Translations under genes and position numbers: made by a program
The notes under the pieces: model-generated
The model's database searches: none
What the model saw: the letters and a program-made list of their open reading frames with translations, nothing else
Told to the model about the DNA's origin: nothing
Source of the DNA: Rhodococcus gordoniae
GTDB lineage: Bacteria; Actinomycetota; Actinomycetes; Mycobacteriales; Mycobacteriaceae
Assembly: GCF_001646655.1 (NCBI RefSeq)
Contig: NZ_LPZN01000032.1
Span: 1 to 64,000, forward strand
Length of the DNA: 64,000 nt
Reading direction: 5' to 3'
In this document: piece by piece, positions 8,493 to 18,097 of the stretch
How the letters are laid out: each line of letters starts with the position of its first letter
Numbering within the stretch: the first letter of the stretch is position 1

Positions 8493-9608
8493 ATGAGAAC
8501 TCGCGGCGCGATCATCCGCAGCACGCCCGGAACCTACGAGGTGGTCGACCTCGACCTCGACGAGCCGCGCCGCGGCGAACTGACCGTCGAGATGGTGGCC
8601 GCGGGGCTGTGTCATTCCGACGACCACATCGCCGCCGGTGACCACGCGGTCGGGGTCTACCCGATCTGCGGCGGGCACGAAGGTGCCGGTGTCGTCGTGC
8701 AGGTCGGGCCGGAAACGCACGGATGGACCGTCGGAGACCATGTGGTCTTCTCGTTCCTGGCAGCGTGCGGTCGGTGCCGGTGGTGCGCGAAGGGAATGCA
8801 GAACCTGTGCGACCGCGGCGCGGCGATCATGACCGGCAGTCGTCCCGACGATCCGACGAGTTTCCGCCTGAGCCTCGAGGGAACACCGGTGGCCCAGACG
8901 TGCGGGCTGTCGACCTTCAGTCAGTACACGACGGTCAGCGTCGACTCGGCGATCAAGGTGGACAAGGATCTGCCGCTCGACAAGCTGTGCCTGCTCGGTT
9001 GCGGAGTCGGCACCGGTTGGGGTGCGGCGGTCAACTCCGCCGAGGTGTATCCGGGGCAGACCGTGATCGTCCAGGGGATCGGCGGTATCGGGATCAACGC
9101 GGTCCAGGGCGCTGCGCACGCGGGGGCAGCTCGGATCATCGCGGTCGATCCGGTGCCGTTCAAACGGGAGTCGGCATTGCGGTTCGGGGCCACCCATGCG
9201 GTCGCCGATATGACGGAAGCGACCGAGATCGCTCGGTCGTACACCAACGGGCAGGGTGCGGACTCCGCGATCGTCACGGTCGGAGTGACGACGGGTGAGC
9301 ACATCGCGGAGGCATTCTCGGCGATCCGCAAAGCGGGAATCTGCGTCGTCACGGGTCTGGGCAAGATGACGGATTTCGGTATCCCCATCAGCCCGATGGA
9401 GCTGGTGCTCTACCAGAAGCGCCTGCAGGGTTCGCTGTTCGGCGCGTCGACGCCGACCGCCGACATCCCCTGGTTGATCGACCTGTACACCTCGGGCGTG
9501 CTGAAGCTCGACGAGCTCGTGACGACCACCTACAAGCTCGACGACATCGCCCAGGGATTCGTCGACATGCACGAGGGCAGGAACCTGCGCGGAGTCGTCC
9601 TGTTCTGA
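8493..9608 (+). CDS. NDMA-dependent alcohol dehydrogenase (zinc, mycofactocin-type)
   Basis: A 371-residue zinc alcohol dehydrogenase. It has the catalytic-zinc segment GLCHSDDH and GGHEGAGVV, the four structural-zinc cysteines in CGRCRWCAKGMQNLC, and the nucleotide fold VQGIGGIGINAVQG. The overall pattern (SRPDDPTSFRLSLEG insert, LGCGVGTGWGAAVNSAEV) is that of the actinobacterial NDMA-dependent family. Its members keep NAD bound and hand electrons to an external carrier, mycofactocin in the cell. The ATG follows AGGAGAAAACCG. It lies 46 bases after the aldehyde dehydrogenase, which would take its product. It is a clear paralogue of the gene at 16904. Confidence 0.9.
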   Translation: MRTRGAIIRSTPGTYEVVDLDLDEPRRGELTVEMVAAGLCHSDDHIAAGDHAVGVYPICGGHEGAGVVVQVGPETHGWTVGDHVVFSFLAACGRCRWCAKGMQNLCDRGAAIMTGSRPDDPTSFRLSLEGTPVAQTCGLSTFSQYTTVSVDSAIKVDKDLPLDKLCLLGCGVGTGWGAAVNSAEVYPGQTVIVQGIGGIGINAVQGAAHAGAARIIAVDPVPFKRESALRFGATHAVADMTEATEIARSYTNGQGADSAIVTVGVTTGEHIAEAFSAIRKAGICVVTGLGKMTDFGIPISPMELVLYQKRLQGSLFGASTPTADIPWLIDLYTSGVLKLDELVTTTYKLDDIAQGFVDMHEGRNLRGVVLF

Positions 9609-9691
9609 GCAGGGACCCATCGCCGCCGGCGCATCGGCGAAGACGCGTGGAGCCGCCCGGGTGAATGGGGTGGGCGCAATCTCCTCCCCGG

Positions 9692-10312
9692 CTACCGGGC
9701 GGCCTCGGCGACTCCCAGCGACAGCGCACCGAACAACTTCGGAGTCTTCTCCTCGTAGAAGGTGTCGAGTTCGCGGATGTCGAAACCCGCACCGCGGATG
9801 AGGTCGGGAATCCGTCGTGTCAGGTGGCAACCACCGGCGATCCGCTTCTGGATCGGTTCGAGCCGGTGCTGCCACCGTCGGACGCTCTCGTCCGGGGCGA
9901 GCCCGTGTTCGACGAAGTGCAGCGTGCCCCCGGGCGTGAGGACACGACGTACCTCGCGCAGGGCCGCGTCGGCATCGGGGATGGTGCACAGGGTCCAGGT
10001 CGTCAGTGCGTTGTCGAAGGTGTTGTCCTCGAACGGAAGCGATTGCCCGTCGAGACCGGATCGTTCGATGTGGACGGGTGAGTCCTCGATGCGTGATCGG
10101 GCGAGTTTCCATCCGAGATCGGCGGGTTCGACGGCGCTGACCGATTCGATCGAAGTGGGGTAGTACGGAACGTTCAGGCCCGAACCGAATCCGATCTCGA
10201 GGACGCGGCCGCTCAGTCCGGCGCACACTCGCTTCCGGTTCGCCTCGGTGAACGACGGTGCACAGGCGATGTTCACCAGTCGCGGTACGACGTGATCGTT
10301 GTAGAGGCCCAT
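9692..10312 (-). CDS. class I SAM-dependent methyltransferase
   Basis: A 206-residue small methyltransferase of the UbiE/type-11 kind. Motif I is VLEIGFGSGLNVPYYP; the acidic ribose-binding region follows in VSAVEPADLGWKLAR. SLPFEDNTFDNALTTWTLCTIPD is motif II, and GGTLHFVEHGLAPDE a post-motif segment. The start has AAAGGAC 5 bases upstream. The substrate cannot be told; similar actinobacterial proteins are annotated only as methyltransferases. It stands alone on the minus strand and faces the alcohol dehydrogenase, with about 80 bases between the stops. Confidence 0.82.
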   Translation of the reverse strand: MGLYNDHVVPRLVNIACAPSFTEANRKRVCAGLSGRVLEIGFGSGLNVPYYPTSIESVSAVEPADLGWKLARSRIEDSPVHIERSGLDGQSLPFEDNTFDNALTTWTLCTIPDADAALREVRRVLTPGGTLHFVEHGLAPDESVRRWQHRLEPIQKRIAGGCHLTRRIPDLIRGAGFDIRELDTFYEEKTPKLFGALSLGVAEAAR

Positions 10313-10417
10313 GGCAGTCCTTTCGCCTCGTGGCGTACCGATCTGCTCCGTTCCATGATGGCATCTGCGGCGCCGAACGTAACCCCCGACGCGGACTCAG
10401 CGCAGCCCGTCGCCGGG

Positions 10418-11032
10418 TCACTCCACTTCGGCGAGTCCGTACTCGGGTCGCCCGGCCGGGCGGTACACGGTGATGACGATGCCGGACGGAGTAGTGCGCG
10501 AGTCGACGAGATCCAACTTCGTGTCGCGACCCCCGATCGGGAACAGTCGCCGCCCCTGACCGAGGACCACGGGGAACGTGATGAGGCGGTACTCGTCCAC
10601 CAGATCGTGCTCGAAGAGGGTGTGGACGAGCCCGATGCTGCCGTGGACCTGCAGTTCCCGTCCCGGCTGCTTTTTCAGTTCCGCGACCGCGTTGGGCACG
10701 TCGCCGTCGAGGACGGTCGTGTTCTGCCACTTCGGGTCGGTGAGCGTCGTGGAGGCGACGTACTTCGGGAGGGTGTCGAGTGCACGGGCGACCGGGTCGT
10801 CGGGGTCGGTCGAGTTCGGCCACGACGCAGCGAAGACGTCGTAGGTGTTCCGGCCCAGCAGGAACGCATCGACCTTCGAGAACACCTCGTCGATGAATTT
10901 GCCGGTGTCCTCGTCGAACAGTGGCACCACCCATCCGCCGCGTTCGAAGCCGTCGCTGCGGTCCTCGTCGGGACCGCCGGGCCCCTGGGCCACGCCGTCG
11001 GCCGATACGAAGGTCGTCACCGTGAGCTTCAT
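10418..11032 (-). CDS. dihydrofolate reductase-family (RibD C-terminal-like) protein
   Basis: A 204-residue protein with the DHFR/RibD-C fold: [24 protein letters not shown] at the start, [37 protein letters not shown] and the NADPH-site segment [39 protein letters not shown]. Such proteins are common stand-alone reductases of unknown substrate, not housekeeping dihydrofolate reductase. I start at the ATG at 11032, preceded by AAAGGGGACGACG; an upstream extension to 11077 lacks a ribosome site. No operon partner is evident: 105 bases separate it from the methyltransferase gene on the same strand. Confidence 0.85.
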   Translation of the reverse strand: MKLTVTTFVSADGVAQGPGGPDEDRSDGFERGGWVVPLFDEDTGKFIDEVFSKVDAFLLGRNTYDVFAASWPNSTDPDDPVARALDTLPKYVASTTLTDPKWQNTTVLDGDVPNAVAELKKQPGRELQVHGSIGLVHTLFEHDLVDEYRLITFPVVLGQGRRLFPIGGRDTKLDLVDSRTTPSGIVITVYRPAGRPEYGLAEVE

Positions 11033-11194
11033 CGTCGTCCCCTTTCGAAGGTCGTCGCCGAGTACCGACCCGGGCACCGTGAAAAATTCATCGCTTGCAT
11101 CCCTCGGGCACGGAAGGTATCTGCTGGACGCAGCGTCGCGTGCCGATGACGGACTGCGTCAGGCATGGAGGCGCGGGACCACAAGGAGTTCTCC

Positions 11195-11581
11195 TTGAGT
11201 ATTGCGTTCAACCACACCATCGTCGCGGCCGACGACAAGCAGCATTCGGCCTACTTCCTCACCACCCTGTTCGGGCTGCCCGACCCGGTGCCCGCCGGGC
11301 ACTTCCTCGCCGTCGAACTCGGCAACGGTGTCACCCTCGATTTCGCCGAACCGCCACCGGACGTGGAGTATCCGCCGCAGCACTATGCATTCCTGGTGTC
11401 GGAGGAGGAATTCGACGAGATCTACGCCCGGATCCTCGAGCAGAAGATCGAACACTGGGCCGATCCTCGGCAGTCGGCGCACGGCATCAACAGAAACGAC
11501 GGGGGTCGAGGAACCTACTTCCTCGACCCCGCCGGTCACTTCATGGAGATCATCACGCGCCCTTACGGTTGGCGCCCCTGA
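11195..11581 (+). CDS. VOC (glyoxalase/dioxygenase-fold) family protein
   Basis: A 128-residue single-domain VOC protein. It has an N-terminal half with FNHTIVAADDKQHSAYFLTTLFGLP and a C-terminal half with GRGTYFLDPAGHFMEIITRPYG, whose final glutamate is a usual metal ligand. I choose the TTG at 11195 because a perfect AAGGAG sits 6 bases upstream; an ATG at 11165 is possible but has a weak site. The substrate is unknown. Many such proteins bind drugs or act on small metabolites. Its end overlaps the end of the convergent permease gene by 19 bases. Confidence 0.78.
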   Translation: MSIAFNHTIVAADDKQHSAYFLTTLFGLPDPVPAGHFLAVELGNGVTLDFAEPPPDVEYPPQHYAFLVSEEEFDEIYARILEQKIEHWADPRQSAHGINRNDGGRGTYFLDPAGHFMEIITRPYGWRP

Positions 11582-13014
11582 ACCGTCTCGGCCGCAGCGC
11601 GTCGCCGTGCCAGCACCGTGCAGGTACCGGCGATCGCTGCGGTCAGCGCGCCGGTCGCGAGCAGTTGTGTACGAGCGGCGGGGTCGAACAGGGCGAGCAC
11701 CGCGATGCCGGCGAGCAGACCGAGCGTCGCGTACGACAGGTACGGGAAGCCCCACATCTTCAGCGGCAGTGCGTCCTCGCTGCCGTTGCGGCGTGCGCGA
11801 CGACGGAGCACGATGTGCGAGACCGCGACGAACGTCCACAGCACCAGGATCGTGGAGCCGACGGCGTTGAGCAGCAGCGGCAGCACCCGGTCGGGGTAGA
11901 GGTAGTTCAGTCCGACCGTGACGAAGCCGAACGCCACCGAGGCGAGCACCGCATTGCGGGGAACGCCGTTGGACGACAGTCGCCCGAAGACGGGATGCGC
12001 CGATCCGCGGTGCGACAGCGAGAAGATCATCCGGGAAGCGCTGAACAGCATCGCGTTGAGCGAGGAGAGCAGTGCGACCACGACGATCACGGTCATCACC
12101 GCGGCGGCACCCGGGACGGCCCCGGCCTCCAGCACGGCGACGAACGGACCGGTCGCGAGATCTTCGGAGGTCCACGGCAGGATCGTCACCATCACGAGCA
12201 CCGACCCGATGTAGAACACGAGGATGCGCCACACCAGGGTGCGTACCGCGCGGCCCACGTTGCGACGGGGATCGGCGGTCTCCGCGGCGGCGATCGCGAT
12301 GATCTCGGTGCCACCGAACGCGAACACCACGATGAGCAGGCCGGCGGCGATACCGGCGATACCGGTGGGAGCGAACCCGCCGTGGGCCGTGAGATTCGCG
12401 AAGCCGGTCGTCTCGAAGGTGGGCATCCACCCGGCGATCATCGCGACACCGATCACCAGGAACCCGAGGATCGCGACGATCTTGATTGCGGCGAACCAGA
12501 ATTCGACCTCACCGAAGCGGCGCACGCCGACGAGGTTCACGCCCGTCAGCACGACCATGTAGAACAGCGCGGACGCCCACTGCGGGATGCCGGGCAGTGC
12601 CACCGCGGTGATCGCGGCGGCACCGGTGGCCTCCGCGGCGATCACGATGATCACCTGCACCCAGTACAGCCAGCCGATTGTGCGCCCCGCGACGGGACCG
12701 AGCGCGTTCTCGGTGTGCTCGGAGAACGCACCGCTGGCGGGGTTGGCCGCGGCCATCTCGCCCATCATGCGCATCACGAACACGACGAGAACGGCCGCGA
12801 CCAGGAACGAGATCAGGATCGCCGGGCCGGCGACGGCGATACCCGCCCCCGACCCGACGAACAGGCCGGCCCCGATGGCGCCGCCGAGGCTCATCATGAC
12901 GAGCTGGCGGGGCCGCATGGCGCGATGCAGGCCCGCGATGCTCTGGGCACCCGTCGTGGTCCCTGCGGGGCCCTGGGCACCCGTCGTCGTCGCCGTAGCC
13001 AGGGTGTCAGTCAT
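11563..13014 (-). CDS. amino-acid permease (APC superfamily)
   Basis: A 483-residue, about 12-helix transporter of the amino-acid transporter branch. It opens with RPRQLVMMSLGGAIGAGLFVGSG, the consensus helix-1 motif, and has MMGEMAAANPASGAFSEHTE before helix 3. Later helices include FGGTEIIAIAAAETADPRRNVGRAVRTLVWRI, the family's helix 6 to loop 7 motif. It probably imports an amino acid with protons. The start (ATG 13014) overlaps the end of the amino-acid dehydrogenase gene by 8 bases, so the two are translationally coupled. The transported amino acid is probably the dehydrogenase substrate. An in-frame extension into the dehydrogenase gene is an artefact. Confidence 0.88.
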   Translation of the reverse strand: MTDTLATATTTGAQGPAGTTTGAQSIAGLHRAMRPRQLVMMSLGGAIGAGLFVGSGAGIAVAGPAILISFLVAAVLVVFVMRMMGEMAAANPASGAFSEHTENALGPVAGRTIGWLYWVQVIIVIAAEATGAAAITAVALPGIPQWASALFYMVVLTGVNLVGVRRFGEVEFWFAAIKIVAILGFLVIGVAMIAGWMPTFETTGFANLTAHGGFAPTGIAGIAAGLLIVVFAFGGTEIIAIAAAETADPRRNVGRAVRTLVWRILVFYIGSVLVMVTILPWTSEDLATGPFVAVLEAGAVPGAAAVMTVIVVVALLSSLNAMLFSASRMIFSLSHRGSAHPVFGRLSSNGVPRNAVLASVAFGFVTVGLNYLYPDRVLPLLLNAVGSTILVLWTFVAVSHIVLRRRARRNGSEDALPLKMWGFPYLSYATLGLLAGIAVLALFDPAARTQLLATGALTAAIAGTCTVLARRRAAAETVQGRQP

Positions 13015-14260
13015 CGATGCGCTCCCCGGCCGGGACCAGCTGATCGAGTGCGATCTCGAAGGCCGTCGCGGCGAGTCCGGTGAGCTCGGTCGAGCGGTCG
13101 TGGCACCGGCGCAGGGCCGTCTCGATGGTGGTGGACACATCGCCGAAGATCGCGGCGTCGGAGACCTCCACGTCGCCTTCCATGAGCTGGGCGAAGGCCC
13201 GGGCCATTCCGCAGTTGGCGATGAAGTCGGGAATCACGGCGACGGACTTGTCGGCGTGCTCGTAGGTAGGGCCGTAGAAGATCTCGTCGTCGGCGAACGG
13301 GACGTTGGCGCCGGAGGCGATCGTCTCGAGTCCCGCAGCGACCATGCGGTCGACCTGTTCGCGGGTGACGAGCCGGCTTGCGGCGCACGGCAGGAAGATC
13401 TCGGCTCCGAGATCCCAGATGCGGGCGTTCACCTCGTCGAAGGGGAGCATCCGGTCGCTGCGCAGGGCGTTGCCGTCGCGCTCGAGCAGCAGGATGCGGA
13501 TCTCGTCGAAGGAGAGTCCTTCGGGTTCGAGGATGCCGCCGTCGCGGTCGATGATGCCCACGATCGACGCGCCGGCCTGAGCGAGATAGTAGGCAGCGGC
13601 GGCGCCGACATTGCCCCAGCCCTGCACCACCACGCGCTTGCCCGCGAGGTCGCTGCCCCGGTAGACGAGCTGATGGTGACGGACCGACTCGGCCACACCG
13701 TAGCCGGTGATCAGATCGGCGACAGTGTATTTCGTGCTGGTGGCGGGAGTGAACCGCGCGTCCTCGACGACCTTCGCGACGCCGAGCCGCAGCTGGCCCA
13801 CCCGTTGGATGCGCTGGCGCTCGTCCTTGCCGAAGTGCCCGTTGACGACACCTTCCTGCGGGTGCCACAGGCCGTTGGCCTCGGTGAGCGGAACGACCTC
13901 GTTCATCTCGTCGACGTTGAGGTCGCCACCGGTGCCGTAGTAGGCCCGCAGCAGGGGAGTGACTGCCGCGAACCAGCGGCGCAGCACGCCCTCCTTGCGG
14001 GGGTCGGACGGATCGAAATCGATACCGGACTTGGCACCACCGATCGCGGGTCCGGAGACGGTGAACTTGATCTCCATGGTCTTCGCCAGCGACTCCACCT
14101 CGCGCCGGTCGAGGCCGCGGCGCATGCGGGTGCCGCCACCGGCCGCACCGCCCCGCAGCGAGTTGATGACGACCCAGCCCCGGGCGGTGGTCTCGGTGTC
14201 GTGCCACTCGAAGACGATCTCAGGGGCTTTTTCTTCGAATCGGGTCAGCAGGTTCTTCAT
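13007..14260 (-). CDS. Glu/Leu/Phe/Val dehydrogenase family enzyme
   Basis: A 417-residue NAD(P)-dependent amino-acid dehydrogenase that deaminates an L-amino acid to its 2-oxo acid. Seen are MEIKFTVSGPAIGGAKSGIDF (substrate lysines and glycine-rich loop), GTGGDLNVDEMNEV where the catalytic aspartate is expected, and the dinucleotide fold VVVQGWGNVGAAAAYYLAQAG. The GGDLNVDE segment differs from the usual PAPDVGT of glutamate dehydrogenases, so I do not assign substrate. Start is the ATG at 14260; an upstream extension lacks support. It sits between an Lrp regulator and a permease on the same strand, and near hppD, which makes aromatic or branched amino acids plausible. Confidence 0.85.
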   Translation of the reverse strand: MKNLLTRFEEKAPEIVFEWHDTETTARGWVVINSLRGGAAGGGTRMRRGLDRREVESLAKTMEIKFTVSGPAIGGAKSGIDFDPSDPRKEGVLRRWFAAVTPLLRAYYGTGGDLNVDEMNEVVPLTEANGLWHPQEGVVNGHFGKDERQRIQRVGQLRLGVAKVVEDARFTPATSTKYTVADLITGYGVAESVRHHQLVYRGSDLAGKRVVVQGWGNVGAAAAYYLAQAGASIVGIIDRDGGILEPEGLSFDEIRILLLERDGNALRSDRMLPFDEVNARIWDLGAEIFLPCAASRLVTREQVDRMVAAGLETIASGANVPFADDEIFYGPTYEHADKSVAVIPDFIANCGMARAFAQLMEGDVEVSDAAIFGDVSTTIETALRRCHDRSTELTGLAATAFEIALDQLVPAGERIDD

Positions 14261-14295
14261 GGCGAACGACTGTGACGGCAGTAACAAATGCTGCG

Positions 14296-14318
14296 CAACT
14301 GTGGCTCGGTCAACTGTG
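14296..14318. promoter_or_regulatory. direct repeat upstream of the amino-acid dehydrogenase
   Basis: CAACTGTG occurs at 14296-14303 and again at 14311-14318, 15 bases apart, 36-58 bases upstream of the dehydrogenase start, in an otherwise unassigned leader between it and the Lrp gene. Spaced direct repeats are compatible with an Lrp-type regulator site, but this is inference from position only. Confidence 0.3.
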
Positions 14319-14401
14319 CAGCGTGCGGAGGGTCCGGACGCCCGAAGCACTTTTTTCTGTGCAATCCGGCTAGCCGGAACGAGATTGTGGCGGTGATCGG
14401 C

Positions 14402-14911
14402 TCACCGCCGGTAGGCCGGTGCTTTCGCGGATCGTTCGGGCTGGAGGGTGCGGAGCAGCGGCATCGCCCGGTAGTGCACGACCTCCGAGAGCACCATGAC
14501 GCTCGTCGACCGCGCGACGATCGATGAGCGGTTCAGTTCGATGAGGGTTTGCTGGAGACCGAGATGCGATTCGGCCCCGATGCGGCACAGAACGTCGCCC
14601 GCGCCGGTGGTGGCGAACGCTTCGAGCACACCCGGGATGCGTTCGAGGACCTCGGTGACGTCTTCGAGAGCGCCCTGCACGATCTCCATCGTCACGAATG
14701 CCTGCACGTCGAAACCTGCTGCGGCGAGGTTGATCCGGGGTTCGTAGCCGGCGATCACCCCGGTGTCCTCGAGGCGTCGCAGGCGTGCCGAGACGGTGGC
14801 GCGCGCGACCTTCAGGCGACGGGACAGCTCGAGCGCGCCGACCTTCGGGTCGGCATGCAGGGCCTCGAGGAGAGCGAAATCCAATTCGTCCAGCTGTACG
14901 GGCTCGCGCAT
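14402..14911 (-). CDS. Lrp/AsnC family transcriptional regulator
   Basis: A 169-residue regulator. The N-terminal winged helix-turn-helix reads LDELDFALLEALHADPKVGALELSRRLKVARATVSARLRRLEDTGVI, and the C-terminal RAM/ligand domain starts at FVTMEIVQGALEDVTEVLERIPGVLEAFATTGAGDVLCRI. Start is ATG 14911 behind GGAAGGAAGCGCA. Such proteins sense amino acids and control their catabolism. It reads in the same direction as the dehydrogenase and permease and divergently from hppD, so it could control both sides. Its own leader (14912-15097) is AT-richer near 14941-14960. Confidence 0.9.
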   Translation of the reverse strand: MREPVQLDELDFALLEALHADPKVGALELSRRLKVARATVSARLRRLEDTGVIAGYEPRINLAAAGFDVQAFVTMEIVQGALEDVTEVLERIPGVLEAFATTGAGDVLCRIGAESHLGLQQTLIELNRSSIVARSTSVMVLSEVVHYRAMPLLRTLQPERSAKAPAYRR

Positions 14912-15049
14912 TGCGCTTCCTTCCCCTCGAGCGCCGAAAACTAGCCTGATTGTATAGGTGAGCACAAGGATTCCGACGAATTCGAGTCAGTCGGACCAGT
15001 TGTCGAAGGCGACGTTGCGTCCCACCACCGGGTGGGTTTCTCCTGGTGA

Positions 15050-16303
<1,254 letters not shown>

Positions 16304-16311
16304 GTCCGGTC

Positions 16312-16752
16312 CTAGATCAGCCGACCGAGCCGCGTGCGCAACGCGTGCTCGGTCTGCCGGATCGCCGTTCCCACAATCGGTTCGATGAGTATGCCGAGTG
16401 TGCGGCCGGCGATCCCGCCGGGCAGCCGGTAGCCGAAGTCGACGTCGAGCCGCGTCGCGTCGCCGAGGTCCGTGAAGGTCCACGACGATGCGGCGCGGAA
16501 TCCGGCGATCGAGTCGAGGACGATCGTGCGGTTGCGTTCCCATTCGACGACTTCCACACGCGAGTCGAGATCCTTGGGGCCGATCCGCATGGTCGAGTCG
16601 TAGACGGCGCCGAGGCCGGAGACCTGCCCGCCCACGGGCTGGAAACGGGCTACTCCGAACATCCAGTCGGGAACGTTCCGGTAGTCGTCGACGTAGGAGA
16701 ACGCGAGGTCGACGGGGATGTCTGCGACGGCGCTGTGGCGGACGTGAATCAT
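16312..16752 (-). CDS. SRPBCC family (polyketide cyclase-like) protein
   Basis: A 146-residue single-domain SRPBCC/START-fold protein. It begins MIHVRHSAVADIPVDLAFSYVDDYRNVPDWMFGV, typical of the cyclase/dehydrase-2 group, and ends in a long amphipathic helix. The fold makes a hydrophobic cavity for a lipid or aromatic ligand; no catalytic residues are evident. It converges on hppD with 8 bases between the stops. A role linked to hppD cannot be inferred, since the genes face each other. Function unknown. Confidence 0.8.
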   Translation of the reverse strand: MIHVRHSAVADIPVDLAFSYVDDYRNVPDWMFGVARFQPVGGQVSGLGAVYDSTMRIGPKDLDSRVEVVEWERNRTIVLDSIAGFRAASSWTFTDLGDATRLDVDFGYRLPGGIAGRTLGILIEPIVGTAIRQTEHALRTRLGRLI

Positions 16753-16863
16753 GGCGGTAGCCCTTTACGAGAAGTTGTCTGTTACCGAATGTAGCGGTTA
16801 ACTGCACACTCCGGAAGGGGTTCGCACCCCGTTGCCCCCCTGTTCGATAAGTGTTTGAATTTC

Positions 16864-16877
16864 GTGACGCACGTCAC
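16864..16877. promoter_or_regulatory. CRP/GlxR-like palindrome upstream of the second alcohol dehydrogenase
   Basis: GTGA-CGCACG-TCAC is a perfect palindrome (GTGACG-CA-CGTCAC) with the GTGA-N6-TCAC core of CRP-family sites, followed by an A that completes TCACA. It ends 26 bases before the GTG start of the alcohol dehydrogenase. In actinobacteria GlxR/CRP ties such genes to carbon supply. Confidence 0.55.
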
Positions 16878-16903
16878 ATGCACTTTCGGCTCAGGAGGCT
16901 CGG

Positions 16904-18031
16904 GTGAAGACGAAGGCAGCAATCATCAAAGGAATCGACCGCCCGTGGGAGATCGAGGAGATCGATCTCGGCGATCCCGTAGCAGGTGAGGTGCAGATCC
17001 GTCTCGCGGCTTCGGGTCTGTGCCATTCCGACGAGCACTTGCGCTCGGGCGCGACACCACTTCCGTTCTTCCCGGTCCTCGGCGGTCACGAAGGGGCGGG
17101 CGTGGTCACCAAGGTGGGGCCGGGAGTGAGCGGTCTCGAGGAGGGCGACCACGTCGTCCTCGCGTTCATTCCGGCCTGCGGGCGCTGCCGGTCCTGCGCG
17201 AAGGGTCTGCAGAACATCTGCGACGAGGGCGCCGGCCTGCTCACCGGTCAGGCCATCTCCGACAAGACCTACCGCGCGACCCTGAACGGCGACCCGGTGC
17301 TGCAGATGTGCCTGCTCGGCACGTTCGCGCCGTACGTCACCGTCAACGAGGCGTCGGTCATCAAGATCGAGAAGGACATCCCGCTCGAGAAGGCCGCCCT
17401 GCTCGGGTGCGGCGTCGCGACCGGCTGGGGTTCGGCCACGGAGATCGGCGGCACCAAGCTCGGCGACACCGTCGTGGTCATCGGTGTCGGCGGTGTCGGC
17501 ATCAACTCCGTACAGGGTGCGGCGCACGCCGGTGCGCGGTTCGTCGTCGCGATCGACCCCGTCGAATTCAAGCGGCAGAAGGCCAAGGAGTTCGGTGCCA
17601 CGCACGTCTTCGCATCGATCGAGGAGGCCGCCCCGGTGATCGGCGAGATCACCTGGGGGCAGATGGCCGACGTCACCGTCATCACCGTCGGCGAGATCAC
17701 CGGCGACATCATCGGTCCCGCACTCGGTCTCACGGCCAAGGGCGGGCAGGTCGTCGTCGTGGGCATGGGCCACGCCACCGACTCGCAGGTGACGATGAGC
17801 CTGTTCGAGCTGACGCTGCTGCAGAAGCGATTGCAGGGGGCCATCTTCGGTGGCACCGGTCCGCGCTCGCAGATCCCCAGGCTCCTCGAGCTGTACCGCA
17901 ACGGGCAGCTCGATCTCGACAACCTCGTCACCAAGACCTACAAGCTCGAGGACATCAACGAGGGCTACGCCGACATGCACGCCGGCAAGAACCTCCGCGG
18001 TGTCGTCCTCTACGGCGAGGACGATTACTGA
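16904..18031 (+). CDS. NDMA-dependent alcohol dehydrogenase, second copy
   Basis: A 375-residue zinc alcohol dehydrogenase of the same NDMA-dependent family as the one at 8493. It shows GLCHSDEH, GGHEGAGVVTKVG, the structural-zinc cysteines CGRCRSCAKGLQNIC and the cofactor fold VIGVGGVGINSVQG. It lacks the longer insert after the zinc region seen in the first copy. The GTG start follows CAGGAGGCTCGG. Upstream is a CRP-like palindrome; downstream, 66 bases away, is a TetR gene and then the ACAD/kinase/SDR operon. Context suggests oxidation of a primary alcohol or diol whose acid enters that operon. Turnover in the cell would need the mycofactocin system, which is not in this window. Confidence 0.9.
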   Translation: MKTKAAIIKGIDRPWEIEEIDLGDPVAGEVQIRLAASGLCHSDEHLRSGATPLPFFPVLGGHEGAGVVTKVGPGVSGLEEGDHVVLAFIPACGRCRSCAKGLQNICDEGAGLLTGQAISDKTYRATLNGDPVLQMCLLGTFAPYVTVNEASVIKIEKDIPLEKAALLGCGVATGWGSATEIGGTKLGDTVVVIGVGGVGINSVQGAAHAGARFVVAIDPVEFKRQKAKEFGATHVFASIEEAAPVIGEITWGQMADVTVITVGEITGDIIGPALGLTAKGGQVVVVGMGHATDSQVTMSLFELTLLQKRLQGAIFGGTGPRSQIPRLLELYRNGQLDLDNLVTKTYKLEDINEGYADMHAGKNLRGVVLYGEDDY

Positions 18032-18097
18032 TCCTGCGAGCGACTACCGCTCCTGCGAGCGCCGAGGTCGCCGGAGCCGTCCCTTACGGTGTTGACC

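Noticed and set aside
9652-9702. GCCGCCCGG/CCGGGCGGC inverted repeat as a terminator after the first alcohol dehydrogenase
   Set aside because: The loop is about 30 bases and the right arm lies in the methyltransferase coding end, so the pairing is weak evidence.
8328-10934. 868-codon minus-strand open frame
   Set aside because: It is antisense to the alcohol dehydrogenase and crosses the true methyltransferase and DHFR-like genes in another frame; no family resemblance.
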